37,574 bases of DNA, from contig CALEZD010000038.1 in NCBI GenBank assembly GCA_937928385.1, positions 1-37,574 of the forward strand, written 5' to 3'. Below, piece by piece: positions 24,539 to 31,483 of this stretch; position 1 is the stretch's first letter; the number at the start of each line of letters is the position of its first letter. The notes beneath the pieces are model-generated. The model did no database searches, was not told the DNA's origin, and saw only the letters and a list, made by a program, of their open reading frames with translations. The position numbers were made by a program, and so were the translations under genes. Origin of the DNA: an uncultured Bacteroidota bacterium (GTDB taxonomy: Bacteria; Bacteroidota; Bacteroidia; Chitinophagales; Chitinophagaceae).

Positions 24539-25390
24539 ATGAGTTTCAAAAATACAGTTTTACCCGTACAAACAACCATCCAAAGCCGTGGCTGTCTGCT
24601 CGACCTGTCGCAACCCATAATAATGGGCATACTCAACGCCACGCCCGACAGCTTTTATAATAAAGGTAAAGACAGCGATACGGACAGCCTGCTGCGCAAT
24701 GCCGAAAAAATGCTGAACGAGGGGGCAGCCATACTGGATGTAGGCGGTGCCTCTACCCGTCCGGGTGCAGAACTCATAGACGCAGACGAAGAATTACAGC
24801 GTGTATTACCTGTGATTGAAGCGTTGGCAAAACAGTTTCCCGACGCATGGCTGAGCGTGGATACTTATAACGCTTCTACTGCTAAAGCGGCAGTAGAAGC
24901 AGGGGCATCTATCATCAACGATGTAAGCAGCGGGGCGCTGGATGAACATATGCTGGCCACCGTAGCTGCGCTGCAAGTGCCCTACATAGCCATGCACATG
25001 CGCGGGCTGCCCAAAACCATGCAGCAAGACCCGCAGTACGACGATGTGGTATATGAAGTGCGCGATTACCTGCGCAAGGTTTGCGACAACTGTGCCGCCC
25101 TGGGCATAACGGATATTATCATTGACCCCGGCTTTGGCTTCGGCAAAACATTGAAACACAACTTCGCCCTGCTCAACGACCTGGCCACACTCCGCATATT
25201 GGGCAGACCGATACTGGCGGGCATATCCCGCAAAGGCATGGTATGGAAAACCCTCGGCACTACCCCCGAACAGGCCCTGAACGGCACCACCGCCCTGCAC
25301 ATGGCAGCCCTGCAACAAGGCGCTAATATATTGCGTGTACATGATGTAAAAGAAGCGATGGAGGTGGTGAAGTTGTGGGGAATGATGTAA
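24539..25390 (+). CDS. folP: Dihydropteroate synthase
   Basis: This 283-residue enzyme joins p-aminobenzoate to 6-hydroxymethyl-dihydropterin pyrophosphate in folate synthesis and is the sulfonamide target. Motifs: IIMGILNATPDSFYNKGK (residues 27-44, loop 1), GGASTRPGA (loop 2), SVDTYNASTAKAAVEAGASIINDVS (substrate site), IIDPGFGFGKTLKHN (pterin site) and GISRKGM (near residue 225). All substrate residues appear intact. Its length is normal. It starts 19 bases from the divergent DUF1599 gene, so both promoters must lie in or very near the other gene. No other folate gene is in the window. Confidence 0.95.
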   Translation: MSFKNTVLPVQTTIQSRGCLLDLSQPIIMGILNATPDSFYNKGKDSDTDSLLRNAEKMLNEGAAILDVGGASTRPGAELIDADEELQRVLPVIEALAKQFPDAWLSVDTYNASTAKAAVEAGASIINDVSSGALDEHMLATVAALQVPYIAMHMRGLPKTMQQDPQYDDVVYEVRDYLRKVCDNCAALGITDIIIDPGFGFGKTLKHNFALLNDLATLRILGRPILAGISRKGMVWKTLGTTPEQALNGTTALHMAALQQGANILRVHDVKEAMEVVKLWGMM

Positions 25391-25418
25391 TCTCCAACAC
25401 TATAAAAGCGATTTAATC

Positions 25419-25907
25419 ATGATACTGAATATAGATATTGATAACTATCAAGGGCATAACGACCTATTACTTAAGTCTGATGTATTGGCCTTGGAAGAAC
25501 TTGCTGATACATATTATTTTATTATTGATCGACATTTCAGACCTGACGAAGAAACTATTGAGAAAGTAATCATGCTCCTCATCGGTCTTCTACAGTTCTG
25601 GATTAACGAAATCGAAAACATTGGAGAAAAAAAGACTTCTTACTTGCCATTTGATTTTTCCGACCAGTATTTGGGCTGCTTTAGAATAGTAGGGTCGAAA
25701 CATAATGAAATTGACATTGACTACGGATCCACAACTAAATATCAAGGGTGGGGTATTACAATATCAAAAATCGACCAAGTTAAATTTAATATACTCCAAG
25801 ATGAATATCAGCGTGATACCGAAACCGTTAAAGTGGCAAAAACAGAGATCATAGAAAATATCAGGGCTTCGATATCAAATCTTCAGTCTAAACTGAGTAT
25901 CAAATAA
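25419..25907 (+). CDS. Hypothetical acidic protein, AT-rich gene
   Basis: I do not recognise this 162-residue protein. It has no signal peptide. The N-terminal third is acidic (DIDNYQGHNDLLLKSDVLALEELADTYYFIIDRHF), the middle contains a helix (EKVIMLLIGLLQFWINEIENI) and the sequence YGSTTKYQGWGITISK, and the C-terminus is a probable coiled coil (residues about 130-162). The gene starts 28 bases after folP but is visibly richer in A and T than folP, and its codon use differs, so it is probably a recent addition. Small acidic proteins of this form include immunity proteins of contact-dependent toxins, but no toxin is adjacent, so this is only a possibility. Confidence 0.7.
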   Translation: MILNIDIDNYQGHNDLLLKSDVLALEELADTYYFIIDRHFRPDEETIEKVIMLLIGLLQFWINEIENIGEKKTSYLPFDFSDQYLGCFRIVGSKHNEIDIDYGSTTKYQGWGITISKIDQVKFNILQDEYQRDTETVKVAKTEIIENIRASISNLQSKLSIK

Positions 25908-25932
25908 TTTAAAAACCACGTTTCGTGTACCC

Positions 25933-25985
25933 CACTCGTCCTCGCTTGTAGCGAGGATGCAACGGGCGGGGCGTTTGTAATGCTC
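25933..25985 (+). repeat. Twin-hairpin dispersed repeat, copy A
   Basis: This copy has the first hairpin intact (TCCTCGCT, loop TGT, AGCGAGGA at 25939-25957), then GCAACG and a second, decayed hairpin (GCGTT-TGT-AATGC). It lies between two convergent genes and is related to the copies at 26632 and 27620. Confidence 0.8.
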
Positions 25986-26012
25986 GTCGTTCGACATTCA
26001 CCCATTACGGAA

Positions 26013-26582
26013 CTACTTTTTCTTCCTTATTTCATGCTCATCGGTCTTTAAAAACTCACCTGTTTCAAAACTATACTCAGCTGCGTAAGATTTATTTATT
26101 AGCCTGATTATAAAATCGCAATTAGCTTTTAAACGATAGTTTATTTCCATTGCATTTTTGTCCTCGATATATCGGTAATTATAGCCTCCACCCACAGATC
26201 CTCCCGTACATCCGCTGCCGTGAGCAAGTTTTTTATCTTCAGCAGGTACAACTTGTTCCTGAAATTGCGCATGAATAGCAAAAACATCAAGATGGTCAAT
26301 ATCAATTTTGCTTAAATCAATTGCTCTAACTTTATAAGCAGGCCGTTCAGGTAGCCGTGCTTGTGAAAAATAGCAAAATGTATCGTCTTGTTTCACCTTT
26401 ACCAGATTCATGGCATATTTTATTTTTTCTTGACTGCTAAACCATATTGGAAGAAACTCACTCAAAGAAAGATGCTCGGGAGGTTTTATAGTTTCACTTC
26501 CTTTTTTATCACCTGCAAAGCAATTGAACGTGAATGCTGTAATAACTGTAACCAATAATATTTTCGTTTTCATATTCATCAT
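26013..26582 (-). CDS. Hypothetical exported protein
   Basis: This 189-residue protein starts with a signal peptide (MKTKILLVTVITAFTFNCFAG); three closely spaced Met codons leave the exact start open between 26573 and 26582. The mature part has no recognised domain. It contains a Gly-rich segment near residue 127 (GSGCTGGSVGGGYNYRY) with a Cys, two further Cys, and a basic C-terminus (EIRKKK). The gene is AT-rich like its neighbours. It is flanked on both sides by copies of the same twin-hairpin repeat. Exported, Gly-rich and lineage-specific, it could be a secreted effector or surface protein; nothing in the sequence decides this. Confidence 0.7.
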   Translation of the reverse strand: MMNMKTKILLVTVITAFTFNCFAGDKKGSETIKPPEHLSLSEFLPIWFSSQEKIKYAMNLVKVKQDDTFCYFSQARLPERPAYKVRAIDLSKIDIDHLDVFAIHAQFQEQVVPAEDKKLAHGSGCTGGSVGGGYNYRYIEDKNAMEINYRLKANCDFIIRLINKSYAAEYSFETGEFLKTDEHEIRKKK

Positions 26583-26631
26583 CGGTTTAATGAAACTAAA
26601 TTAAACAATATTCTTTTAGTACAACATAACC

Positions 26632-26685
26632 CACTCATCCTCGCTTGCAGCGAGGATGCAACGGACAGGCGTTTGTAACGCCTGC
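26632..26685 (+). repeat. Twin-hairpin dispersed repeat, copy B
   Basis: The best copy: TCCTCGCT-TGC-AGCGAGGA (8-bp stem, 26638-26656), then TGCAACGGA, then CAGGCGTT-TGT-AACGCCTG (8-bp stem, 26666-26684). Both loops have three bases. It lies between two minus-strand genes. Confidence 0.85.
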
Positions 26686-26708
26686 TTTTATAGATGCATG
26701 AAGGATAT

Positions 26709-27239
26709 CTACCTAGCAATCAAAGTTTTAGTAAAAAATATGCTGTCAATATATGTTTTTAAAATTAACTGTTCGTCAACAATATCTTCGTCTCGTCTTA
26801 GCACCAAATACAACGAGTCTTGCATGTTATAACTAAAGCATAGTCTTGCATATATCTCACATCCATGAGAAAGGTCTTGTTCCATTAAAAAATAGTATGG
26901 GTAACCAAAGGAGTCTTTTTTTATGTATGGTGATTCTATTACCAATTGCAGATTACTATCCTTTTGCACAATAGCCTTGTTATGGATACATTCATATCTC
27001 CAACTATATTCAACCCATGCGTCATTAATAGTATAGTATAGATTACTATCAAGGCGAAGCTGTTTTTTATTTGGGAATACTTGAAACAAGAAAACTTCGT
27101 TTTCTATGGATTCCTCTATAGTCATACTTGATTTGTGAATGCCTGTTTTTTTGGTAACACAATCAAAACCACAGGAACATAATAAAACAACTATTGTTAA
27201 TAATAGTATTGATTTGTATATATAACTACTTTTTATCAC
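26709..27239 (-). CDS. Hypothetical lipoprotein
   Basis: This 176-residue protein has a lipoprotein signal peptide: a Lys/Tyr-rich start, a hydrophobic run (SILLLTIVVLLCSC) and a lipobox ending LLCSC or VLLC; either Cys could be lipidated. The mature part is rich in Tyr, Asp and Lys, with three more Cys (Cys27, and two around the YECIHN and HGCEIYARLCF segments). No domain is recognised. The AT-rich codon use matches the two neighbouring genes but not folP or the carbonic anhydrase. It lies 43 bases after the stop of the next lipoprotein gene, so the two may be cotranscribed. Confidence 0.7.
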   Translation of the reverse strand: MIKSSYIYKSILLLTIVVLLCSCGFDCVTKKTGIHKSSMTIEESIENEVFLFQVFPNKKQLRLDSNLYYTINDAWVEYSWRYECIHNKAIVQKDSNLQLVIESPYIKKDSFGYPYYFLMEQDLSHGCEIYARLCFSYNMQDSLYLVLRRDEDIVDEQLILKTYIDSIFFTKTLIAR

Positions 27240-27282
27240 TTACACTGAGTATTAGATTTGCCAATTTGCAAGGCAGTTCAAA

Positions 27283-27534
27283 TTAATCTACCACTATGGT
27301 GCCTTCAAAAATATTGCAACTTGTGTGATGTTGTTCACTGAATCTTTTTTGTTGTTCCGGGCCTTTTTCATCACATCGTTTTTTTGCTTTATACCATTTG
27401 CCGTTAACTGTCCAATTATTCACCAATACGGCTTCATCATCCAGGTATGTGGTACAGTAACAATTATATTCTTTGCGGCAACTTGTTGTAAGCATAAGGG
27501 CTAGGGTCGACAATGTGAGTAATATGCGATTCAT
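27283..27534 (-). CDS. Small Cys-rich lipoprotein
   Basis: This 83-residue protein has a clear lipoprotein signal (MNRILLTLSTLALMLTTSC, Cys19 lipidated), followed by a short mature part with four more Cys (CYC pair, KKRCDEKG and SCNIFEG), which could form two disulfides or bind a metal. Start 27534 is chosen for the signal peptide; an earlier ATG at 27579 adds an unrelated run. It ends in the acidic IVVD. I do not recognise the family. It is the first gene of a probable two-gene unit with the lipoprotein downstream. Confidence 0.7.
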   Translation of the reverse strand: MNRILLTLSTLALMLTTSCRKEYNCYCTTYLDDEAVLVNNWTVNGKWYKAKKRCDEKGPEQQKRFSEQHHTSCNIFEGTIVVD

Positions 27535-27619
27535 AGAGGTGGTTTTATGTAAATTAACAAAGAGCAGTAATGCAGCCAAAAATTAAAATCTGTTTTAGCA
27601 ACAAATTCCGACTACCACT

Positions 27620-27672
27620 TACTCGTCCTCGCTTGCAGCGAGGATGTAACGGACAGGCGTTTGTAACGCCGG
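27620..27672 (+). repeat. Twin-hairpin dispersed repeat, copy C
   Basis: This copy has TCCTCGCT-TGC-AGCGAGGA (27626-27644) and GGCGTT-TGT-AACGCC (27656-27670). It differs from copy B at only a few positions and has the same orientation. Confidence 0.85.
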
Positions 27673-27713
27673 CTTGCCATTAAATAAAATACACAATAAT
27701 AAACAATTTTACG

Positions 27714-27803
27714 TATATTTGCTATAATATAATACCATTCAAAATGGCGACAGAAGTTCTTTGCATATTGGATAACAAAAGGAAGATTATTCCATCCCGA
27801 TAG
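27714..27803 (+). pseudogene. Promoter and 19-codon stub running into repeats
   Basis: TATATTTG (27714-27721) fits the -7 consensus. An ATG at 27744 opens MATEVLCILDNKRKIIPSR and stops at TAG inside repeat R1. It may be a gene start cut off by repeat insertion, or a chance frame. Product unknown. Confidence 0.25.
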
Positions 27804-27845
27804 CTATCAGGACTAAAACCAAAATCTTGGCATCATTTTGGAACA
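27785..27845 (+). repeat. Palindrome-bearing 60-base repeat, copy R1
   Basis: Pattern: ATTCCAT, CCCGATAGCTATCAGG, ACTAAAAC, AATCTTGGCATC, TTTTGGAACA. The central palindrome is damaged by one base. Two related copies follow. Confidence 0.8.
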
Positions 27846-27893
27846 TTTTGCGAGAAAGTCCCCCCGGGAGATTTAGGGGTCAATTCGCGCAGG

Positions 27894-27955
27894 AAATTGT
27901 TCCACCCGATAGCTATCGGGACTAAAACATAAATTCTTGGCATCAAAAGGGAACA
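27894..27955 (+). repeat. Palindrome-bearing 60-base repeat, copy R2
   Basis: Contains the perfect 16-base palindrome CCCGATAGCTATCGGG (27905-27920), then ACTAAAAC, TTCTTGGCATC and GGAACA. It is preceded by the segment GGGGTCAATTCGCGCAGG. Confidence 0.82.
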
Positions 27956-27972
27956 AAACATAAAATAAAACT

Positions 27973-27994
27973 CCCCTCCTGTTTTTAGGAGGGG
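27973..27994. repeat. GC-rich hairpin between repeat copies
   Basis: CCCCTCCT and AGGAGGGG pair over 8 bp with a GTTTTT loop, followed by TCAATTGGCG, which resembles the segment before R2. It has no T tract on the plus strand, so it is better seen as part of the repeat array than as a terminator. Confidence 0.6.
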
Positions 27995-28065
27995 TCAATT
28001 GGCGTGCGCCTTTAGGCCGTAGCCAATCAGGGGTGGTTAACTCGCGCAGGATAACCAGAGCCGGG

Positions 28066-28129
28066 AAATTGTTCCATCCCGATAACTATCGCGATCAAAA
28101 CCCAAAAATCCGGCATCCTTTTGGCAACA
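28066..28129 (+). repeat. Palindrome-bearing 60-base repeat, copy R3
   Basis: Same layout (AAATTGTTCCAT, CCCGATAACTATCGCGA, CAAAAC, AATCCGGCATC, TTTTGGCAACA) with several changes in the palindrome. It ends about 100 bases before the carbonic anhydrase gene. Confidence 0.75.
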
Positions 28130-28228
28130 CTTGTCCCGCTAGGGCGGAGAAAACGAGGTTAGCCCCTTTAGGTATTTGGGGTAAACATTCCAAAATCTTA
28201 CACTATCTTAGATGTATAATTCACTGCT

Positions 28229-29005
28229 ATGAACAAGAAACACTACCTGCTGTACCTGGCGCTGCCAACTTTGCTGTTGTTGCAAAACTGCATCAAGGAG
28301 AAAGACAATGTAATACCCGGGGTAACCAAAGTAACGGAGCACTGGGGCTATGAGCACGCCGAAAGCTGGGGTGGCATCAGCGGCAACTGTGCGGGTGTCA
28401 TACAGTCGCCTATAGATATTAATACATCAGGCACGGCTAAAGACACTGACCTCCCCTCCCTCCAGTTCAGCTATAGCAGTTTCCCTATATCTATTATCGA
28501 CAACGGGCATACCATACAGGTAAATACCAATACCTATTCAGCCGCTAATACTGTGTCTTACAAAGACAAGACCTACCAACTGAAGCAGTTCCATTTTCAT
28601 GCCATGAGCGAGCATACCATCAATGGAGAACACTCGCCTATGGAGCTGCACCTGGTACATGCGGCAGACGATGGCGCCCTGCTGGTAGTGGGCCTGATGA
28701 TAAAAGAAGGAACTGCCAACAGCATGATTGACCGGGTTTGGAACAGCATACCTGATATGGAAAACAAAGAAGAACAGCGAACAATAACTATCAATGTGAA
28801 AGACCTGCTGCCCGCTATGCAAGGTTATTACAGCTATATCGGCTCACTCACTACTCCGCCCTGCGCTATGGGGCTTAGCTGGTTTGTGATGAAAGAACCA
28901 CTGTTCCTGTCATCCGCGCAGATAGCAGCCTTCAGGCAACTATACGACCACAACTACCGCCCTGTGCAGCCGCTCAACAATCGCACGGTACACGAGAAAC
29001 CGTAG
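28229..29005 (+). CDS. Alpha-type carbonic anhydrase lipoprotein
   Basis: This 258-residue enzyme interconverts CO2 and bicarbonate. Zinc ligands are His122 and His124 (QFHFH) and His141 (MELHLVH); Glu128-His129 follow the first pair, as in all alpha enzymes. Thr208-Thr209 in SLTTPPC are the gate residues and His94 (NGH) matches the proton-shuttle His64 of human CA II. Cys54 and Cys212 should form the usual bacterial disulfide. The signal peptide ends in a lipobox (LLQNC, Cys21), so the enzyme is membrane-anchored and periplasmic or surface-exposed. The Trp that normally follows the two His in each zinc motif is Ala here. It may feed bicarbonate to a SulP-type carrier, but that gene is 16 kb away. 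Confidence 0.94.
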   Translation: MNKKHYLLYLALPTLLLLQNCIKEKDNVIPGVTKVTEHWGYEHAESWGGISGNCAGVIQSPIDINTSGTAKDTDLPSLQFSYSSFPISIIDNGHTIQVNTNTYSAANTVSYKDKTYQLKQFHFHAMSEHTINGEHSPMELHLVHAADDGALLVVGLMIKEGTANSMIDRVWNSIPDMENKEEQRTITINVKDLLPAMQGYYSYIGSLTTPPCAMGLSWFVMKEPLFLSSAQIAAFRQLYDHNYRPVQPLNNRTVHEKP

Positions 29006-29022
29006 ATATACGCCAGGGGAAT

Positions 29023-29211
29023 TTATTTATTGAGATAATCCAGGCATTCGTACACCAGCATAGCTGGCCATACTATAGCTTTGAGCACACCCAGCACACC
29101 CATCCAGAAGCCGGTGGCATGTTGTATGAAATATATAAGCGCGCCTATAAATCCCATACCGTACACCGCCGATGAGCTTTCGCGAACGACTGTTTTCTTT
29201 ACTACTTGCAT
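29023..29211 (-). CDS. Small membrane protein, conserved hypothetical
   Basis: This 62-residue protein has two hydrophobic segments (SAVYGMGFIGALIYFIQ and VLGVLKAIVWPAMLVYECL) separated by a short HATGFWMG turn. The layout VYGMGFIGA...FWMGVLGVLKAIVWPA is familiar from small uncharacterised membrane proteins of diverse bacteria, which supports it as real. A basic N-terminus (MQVVKKTVVRES) suggests the first residues face the cytoplasm. It is convergent with the carbonic anhydrase gene. Three tandem octamers lie just before its start. Function unknown. Confidence 0.7.
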   Translation of the reverse strand: MQVVKKTVVRESSSAVYGMGFIGALIYFIQHATGFWMGVLGVLKAIVWPAMLVYECLDYLNK

Positions 29212-29220
29212 AACGGTAAT

Positions 29221-29244
29221 ATTTAGTGATTTAGTGATTTAATG
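29221..29244. repeat. Three-unit octamer repeat before a small gene
   Basis: ATTTAGTG, ATTTAGTG and ATTTAATG run in tandem. They lie nine bases before the ATG of the minus-strand 62-residue gene, at the same relative place as the arrays before etfA and pfkA. Confidence 0.75.
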
Positions 29245-29320
29245 ATAGTAAAGAAATAAAGAACTATCCCTGCCGGGTATGACCGAAGTCATTAGCTTGT
29301 ATGAAATTTGTCAGGCAGGG

Positions 29321-29638
29321 TCAGCAGTCCCGTCTGCGCTCCATAGCCTTGTGGCGGTTGAAGCGCATGGTTTCTTTCTGCAATCTTTTGATAACCAGGA
29401 ATATAACGAAACCGTCATCTATCCACCCTACAAAGGGTATCCAGTCAAAATCCAACGGGATAACCACATATAACAAACCCAGCACTATGGCTGCACTGGT
29501 AAAAAAAGACATCCGGTAATTCCCTTTCCACGACTCGCGCAGCATACACCACAAAGTCTTCCTGTTGCGCAGCAACTGCCACCCCTCCTTTGCCTGCTTC
29601 ACACTGCTTACTGAAGTAACTTTTCCCATCATCGGCAT
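29321..29638 (-). CDS. DUF1232-type membrane protein
   Basis: This 105-residue protein carries the short DUF1232 (YkvA-like) core: VIPLDFDWIPFVGWIDDGFVIFLVIKRLQKE, where the usual motif is PxDxIPxxGxxDD followed by a hydrophobic helix. The preceding segment (SFFTSAAIVLGLLYVV) is a probable membrane helix. The N-terminal 45 residues are basic. Function is unknown for the whole family; some members are linked to envelope stress. It is on the same strand as, and 110 bases before, the 62-residue membrane gene, so the two may be transcribed together. Confidence 0.8.
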   Translation of the reverse strand: MPMMGKVTSVSSVKQAKEGWQLLRNRKTLWCMLRESWKGNYRMSFFTSAAIVLGLLYVVIPLDFDWIPFVGWIDDGFVIFLVIKRLQKETMRFNRHKAMERRRDC

Positions 29639-29710
29639 ATGTTTAATGAACAGTACAAAATTAAGAAGCCTAATGTTGCAGGACTGTTAAGACCCCTGAT
29701 ACCGAATGTT

Positions 29711-29746
29711 AAAAAAAAACACCCCCAAGCCTTACCGGGCTTGGGG
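29711..29746 (-). terminator. Rho-independent terminator after the HmuY-like gene
   Basis: On the minus strand a 9-bp stem (CCCCAAGCC / GGCTTGGGG) with a 6-base loop is followed by nine T. It ends the HmuY-like gene. Confidence 0.9.
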
Positions 29747-29775
29747 ACATTATAAATTAGGGGGGTAAGATTATC

Positions 29776-31041
29776 TTAGTTCACTACCAGCTTCTGCTGC
29801 ACAAGGCCTGCATCTGTTGTTACAGATACGATGTACAATCCGCTGCTGAAGCTATTAGTCAACAAAGCAGTATGGGTACCGGCTGTACTATCTAAAGACT
29901 GCGCATATACAGTTCTGCCCGCTATATCTGTCACCTGCAACATTGCAGTTTTATTATTCGCTTGCAGGTTGTACACTACCTGCACATTGCTACCGCTGGC
30001 AGGGTTAGGATATAGTGCCATAGTGGTTGCATTCCCTTCTACATCATTTATGCTTGCTGCCACCAGTTTTTGTTTGTCAAAGAAAAATTTGCCATCCGCA
30101 GCTTCAAAACCTGTAAATATCAGTTTCCAGATGTCAGCACCGGCTTGTTTGTTTATGCCCACAAAGTATACCAGCGAATCCTGCACTGAGTACACACCCA
30201 TACCTATGTGGCTCTTCCAGTCGTAGCCAATCGTATTGATTTCTGACATAAAGCTATGCGCCTGCCAGCCGGTATAAGAAGTTTTGTTAGGAATGTTAGC
30301 AGCTTTAGCTACTGATACACCCCTGTTATGCAATACTCCTGTGAGTGTATATGGTATGGGAACAAAGCCAGTATATTGCGTAAACACCAGGTCCCATGTA
30401 TCGGCGTTGGGCTCCCTGTTCACAGCGGCTTCATTTACTATAGAATAGTACCCCAGGTTTTTATCTGTAAACTGTGATTTGCTCACCTGCTCAGATTTCT
30501 CGCTACTTCCGTCCAGGTTGGCGAACTTAAAGTAGAAAGTACCGCCTGTCAGCTTTTCGATGTAGAGCTTCTTATAATCACCGCTTACTAATTTGATGAT
30601 GTAAATAGAGTCACCGGTAATCTGGTGTGTACTCATATCATAAGTACCCCAGTCCATGTCCAGCCAGTTGCTTGGGTCGGCATAAGCACCCATAGCGCCT
30701 ACCGCCCACGATGTATCTGTATTATAACGTGCGTTCCAGGTGCTCAGGCCGTTGGTGTCAACGCTGGCCCATGCTGTTTTATCACCATTAGGGTAGTTCC
30801 ACAACATCACGCCCGAAGCCGAATTGATATGTATAGATGAGGTCACATCTACTACGTCAAAAGCTAAATCCCAATTGTTTTTGGCAGCGCTTCCCTGCTC
30901 ATCATTCGCCATGCTATACCACACCTGGTTAGCATAACCAGCACCCAGCATTACACTGTCGGTTACTACTGTTTGTGCATGGGTTGTCGTTGTGGCGGCT
31001 GCCAGCATCAACATCGAGAGTACTTGTTTTTTCATCTTCAC
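29776..31041 (-). CDS. HmuY-like secreted protein with T9SS sorting domain
   Basis: This 421-residue protein has a signal peptide (MKKQVLSMLMLAAATTTTHAQ), two related beta-rich parts that look like HmuY domains, and a C-terminal T9SS type A sorting domain (about residues 340-421; LYPNPASGSNVQVVYNL ... DIAGRTVYAQSL ... LTNSFSSGLYIVSV ... QKLVVN). HmuY is a heme-binding lipoprotein; here the marks are NWDLAFDVVDVTSSIH, the YYSIVNEAAVNREPNADTWDLVFTQY segment and FFFDKQKLVA. Heme-ligand His residues are not evident, so a different ligand is possible. The protein should be released or attached at the surface through the T9SS. Start is 31041 or 31035 (two nearby Met). A long gene-free leader lies upstream. 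Confidence 0.85.
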   Translation of the reverse strand: MKMKKQVLSMLMLAAATTTTHAQTVVTDSVMLGAGYANQVWYSMANDEQGSAAKNNWDLAFDVVDVTSSIHINSASGVMLWNYPNGDKTAWASVDTNGLSTWNARYNTDTSWAVGAMGAYADPSNWLDMDWGTYDMSTHQITGDSIYIIKLVSGDYKKLYIEKLTGGTFYFKFANLDGSSEKSEQVSKSQFTDKNLGYYSIVNEAAVNREPNADTWDLVFTQYTGFVPIPYTLTGVLHNRGVSVAKAANIPNKTSYTGWQAHSFMSEINTIGYDWKSHIGMGVYSVQDSLVYFVGINKQAGADIWKLIFTGFEAADGKFFFDKQKLVAASINDVEGNATTMALYPNPASGSNVQVVYNLQANNKTAMLQVTDIAGRTVYAQSLDSTAGTHTALLTNSFSSGLYIVSVTTDAGLVQQKLVVN

Positions 31042-31483
31042 TTTTATTTTACTATTTATTTATATACTGTAAGAAATTACACTGGTATTGGTGATGGCCT
31101 ACCGGTATGGCTATAGCATAAGCCTGCATTCTTGCTCCCTGCCGGCTGTTGCTGTGTTGTTGCCATACGGCAGGCACACCACGAGTTTTGCGATAATAGT
31201 TGATATACCCGCACACCATCATATACAGGTAATGGAACGTATTGGTGCAACTGTGCGATGGATATGCAAACTTTGTCAACAGCATGATATATACCGTATT
31301 ACCGCAATATTTTTTAATGTCCAGACATACCTTCAGTATGCGTTCAGGCGGGAGCAAGCAAGATTATGCTGCAAATGTAGTGTCATGGTTTTATAGTTTC
31401 TTTTACAAATCGGGAAAAGGATAGTCAAAATCGGCAAAGCAGGCGCATTATTACAATAGCATGACAGAGGTGGTGCAATAAAC
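31042..31483 (-). other. Gene-free stretch, possible long leader of the HmuY-like gene
   Basis: About 440 bases without a convincing gene. A -7 element (TACATTTG, 31379-31372 on the minus strand) would give a leader of roughly 330 bases. A 7-bp inverted repeat (CCTGCCG 31138-31144 / CGGCAGG 31168-31174) lies inside. No riboswitch class is recognised. Confidence 0.4.

Larger units (their letters stand above)
27673..28228. other. Gene-free region holding decayed repeats
   Basis: No credible protein is seen over about 550 bases. It holds a -7 promoter element (TATATTTG at 27714-27721), a 19-codon stub, three copies of a 60-base repeat and interleaved GC-rich hairpins. Base composition varies sharply between AT-rich and C/G-rich runs. 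Confidence 0.7.

Noticed and set aside
25933..27672. Twin-hairpin repeats read as ordinary terminators
   Set aside because: They lack T tracts, share sequence outside the stems, and occur in one fixed orientation regardless of gene direction.
27785..28129. Possible CRISPR array
   Set aside because: The three copies differ in sequence, the spacing is irregular, there are no unique spacers of constant length, and no cas gene is present.
28033..28353. Plus-strand frame of 106 codons before the carbonic anhydrase
   Set aside because: It runs through repeat R3 and into the carbonic anhydrase signal peptide in another frame.
31052..31396. Overlapping frames of about 100 codons on both strands in the HmuY leader
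   Set aside because: Neither has a domain, signal peptide or start context, and each spoils the other. The stretch is better read as non-coding.
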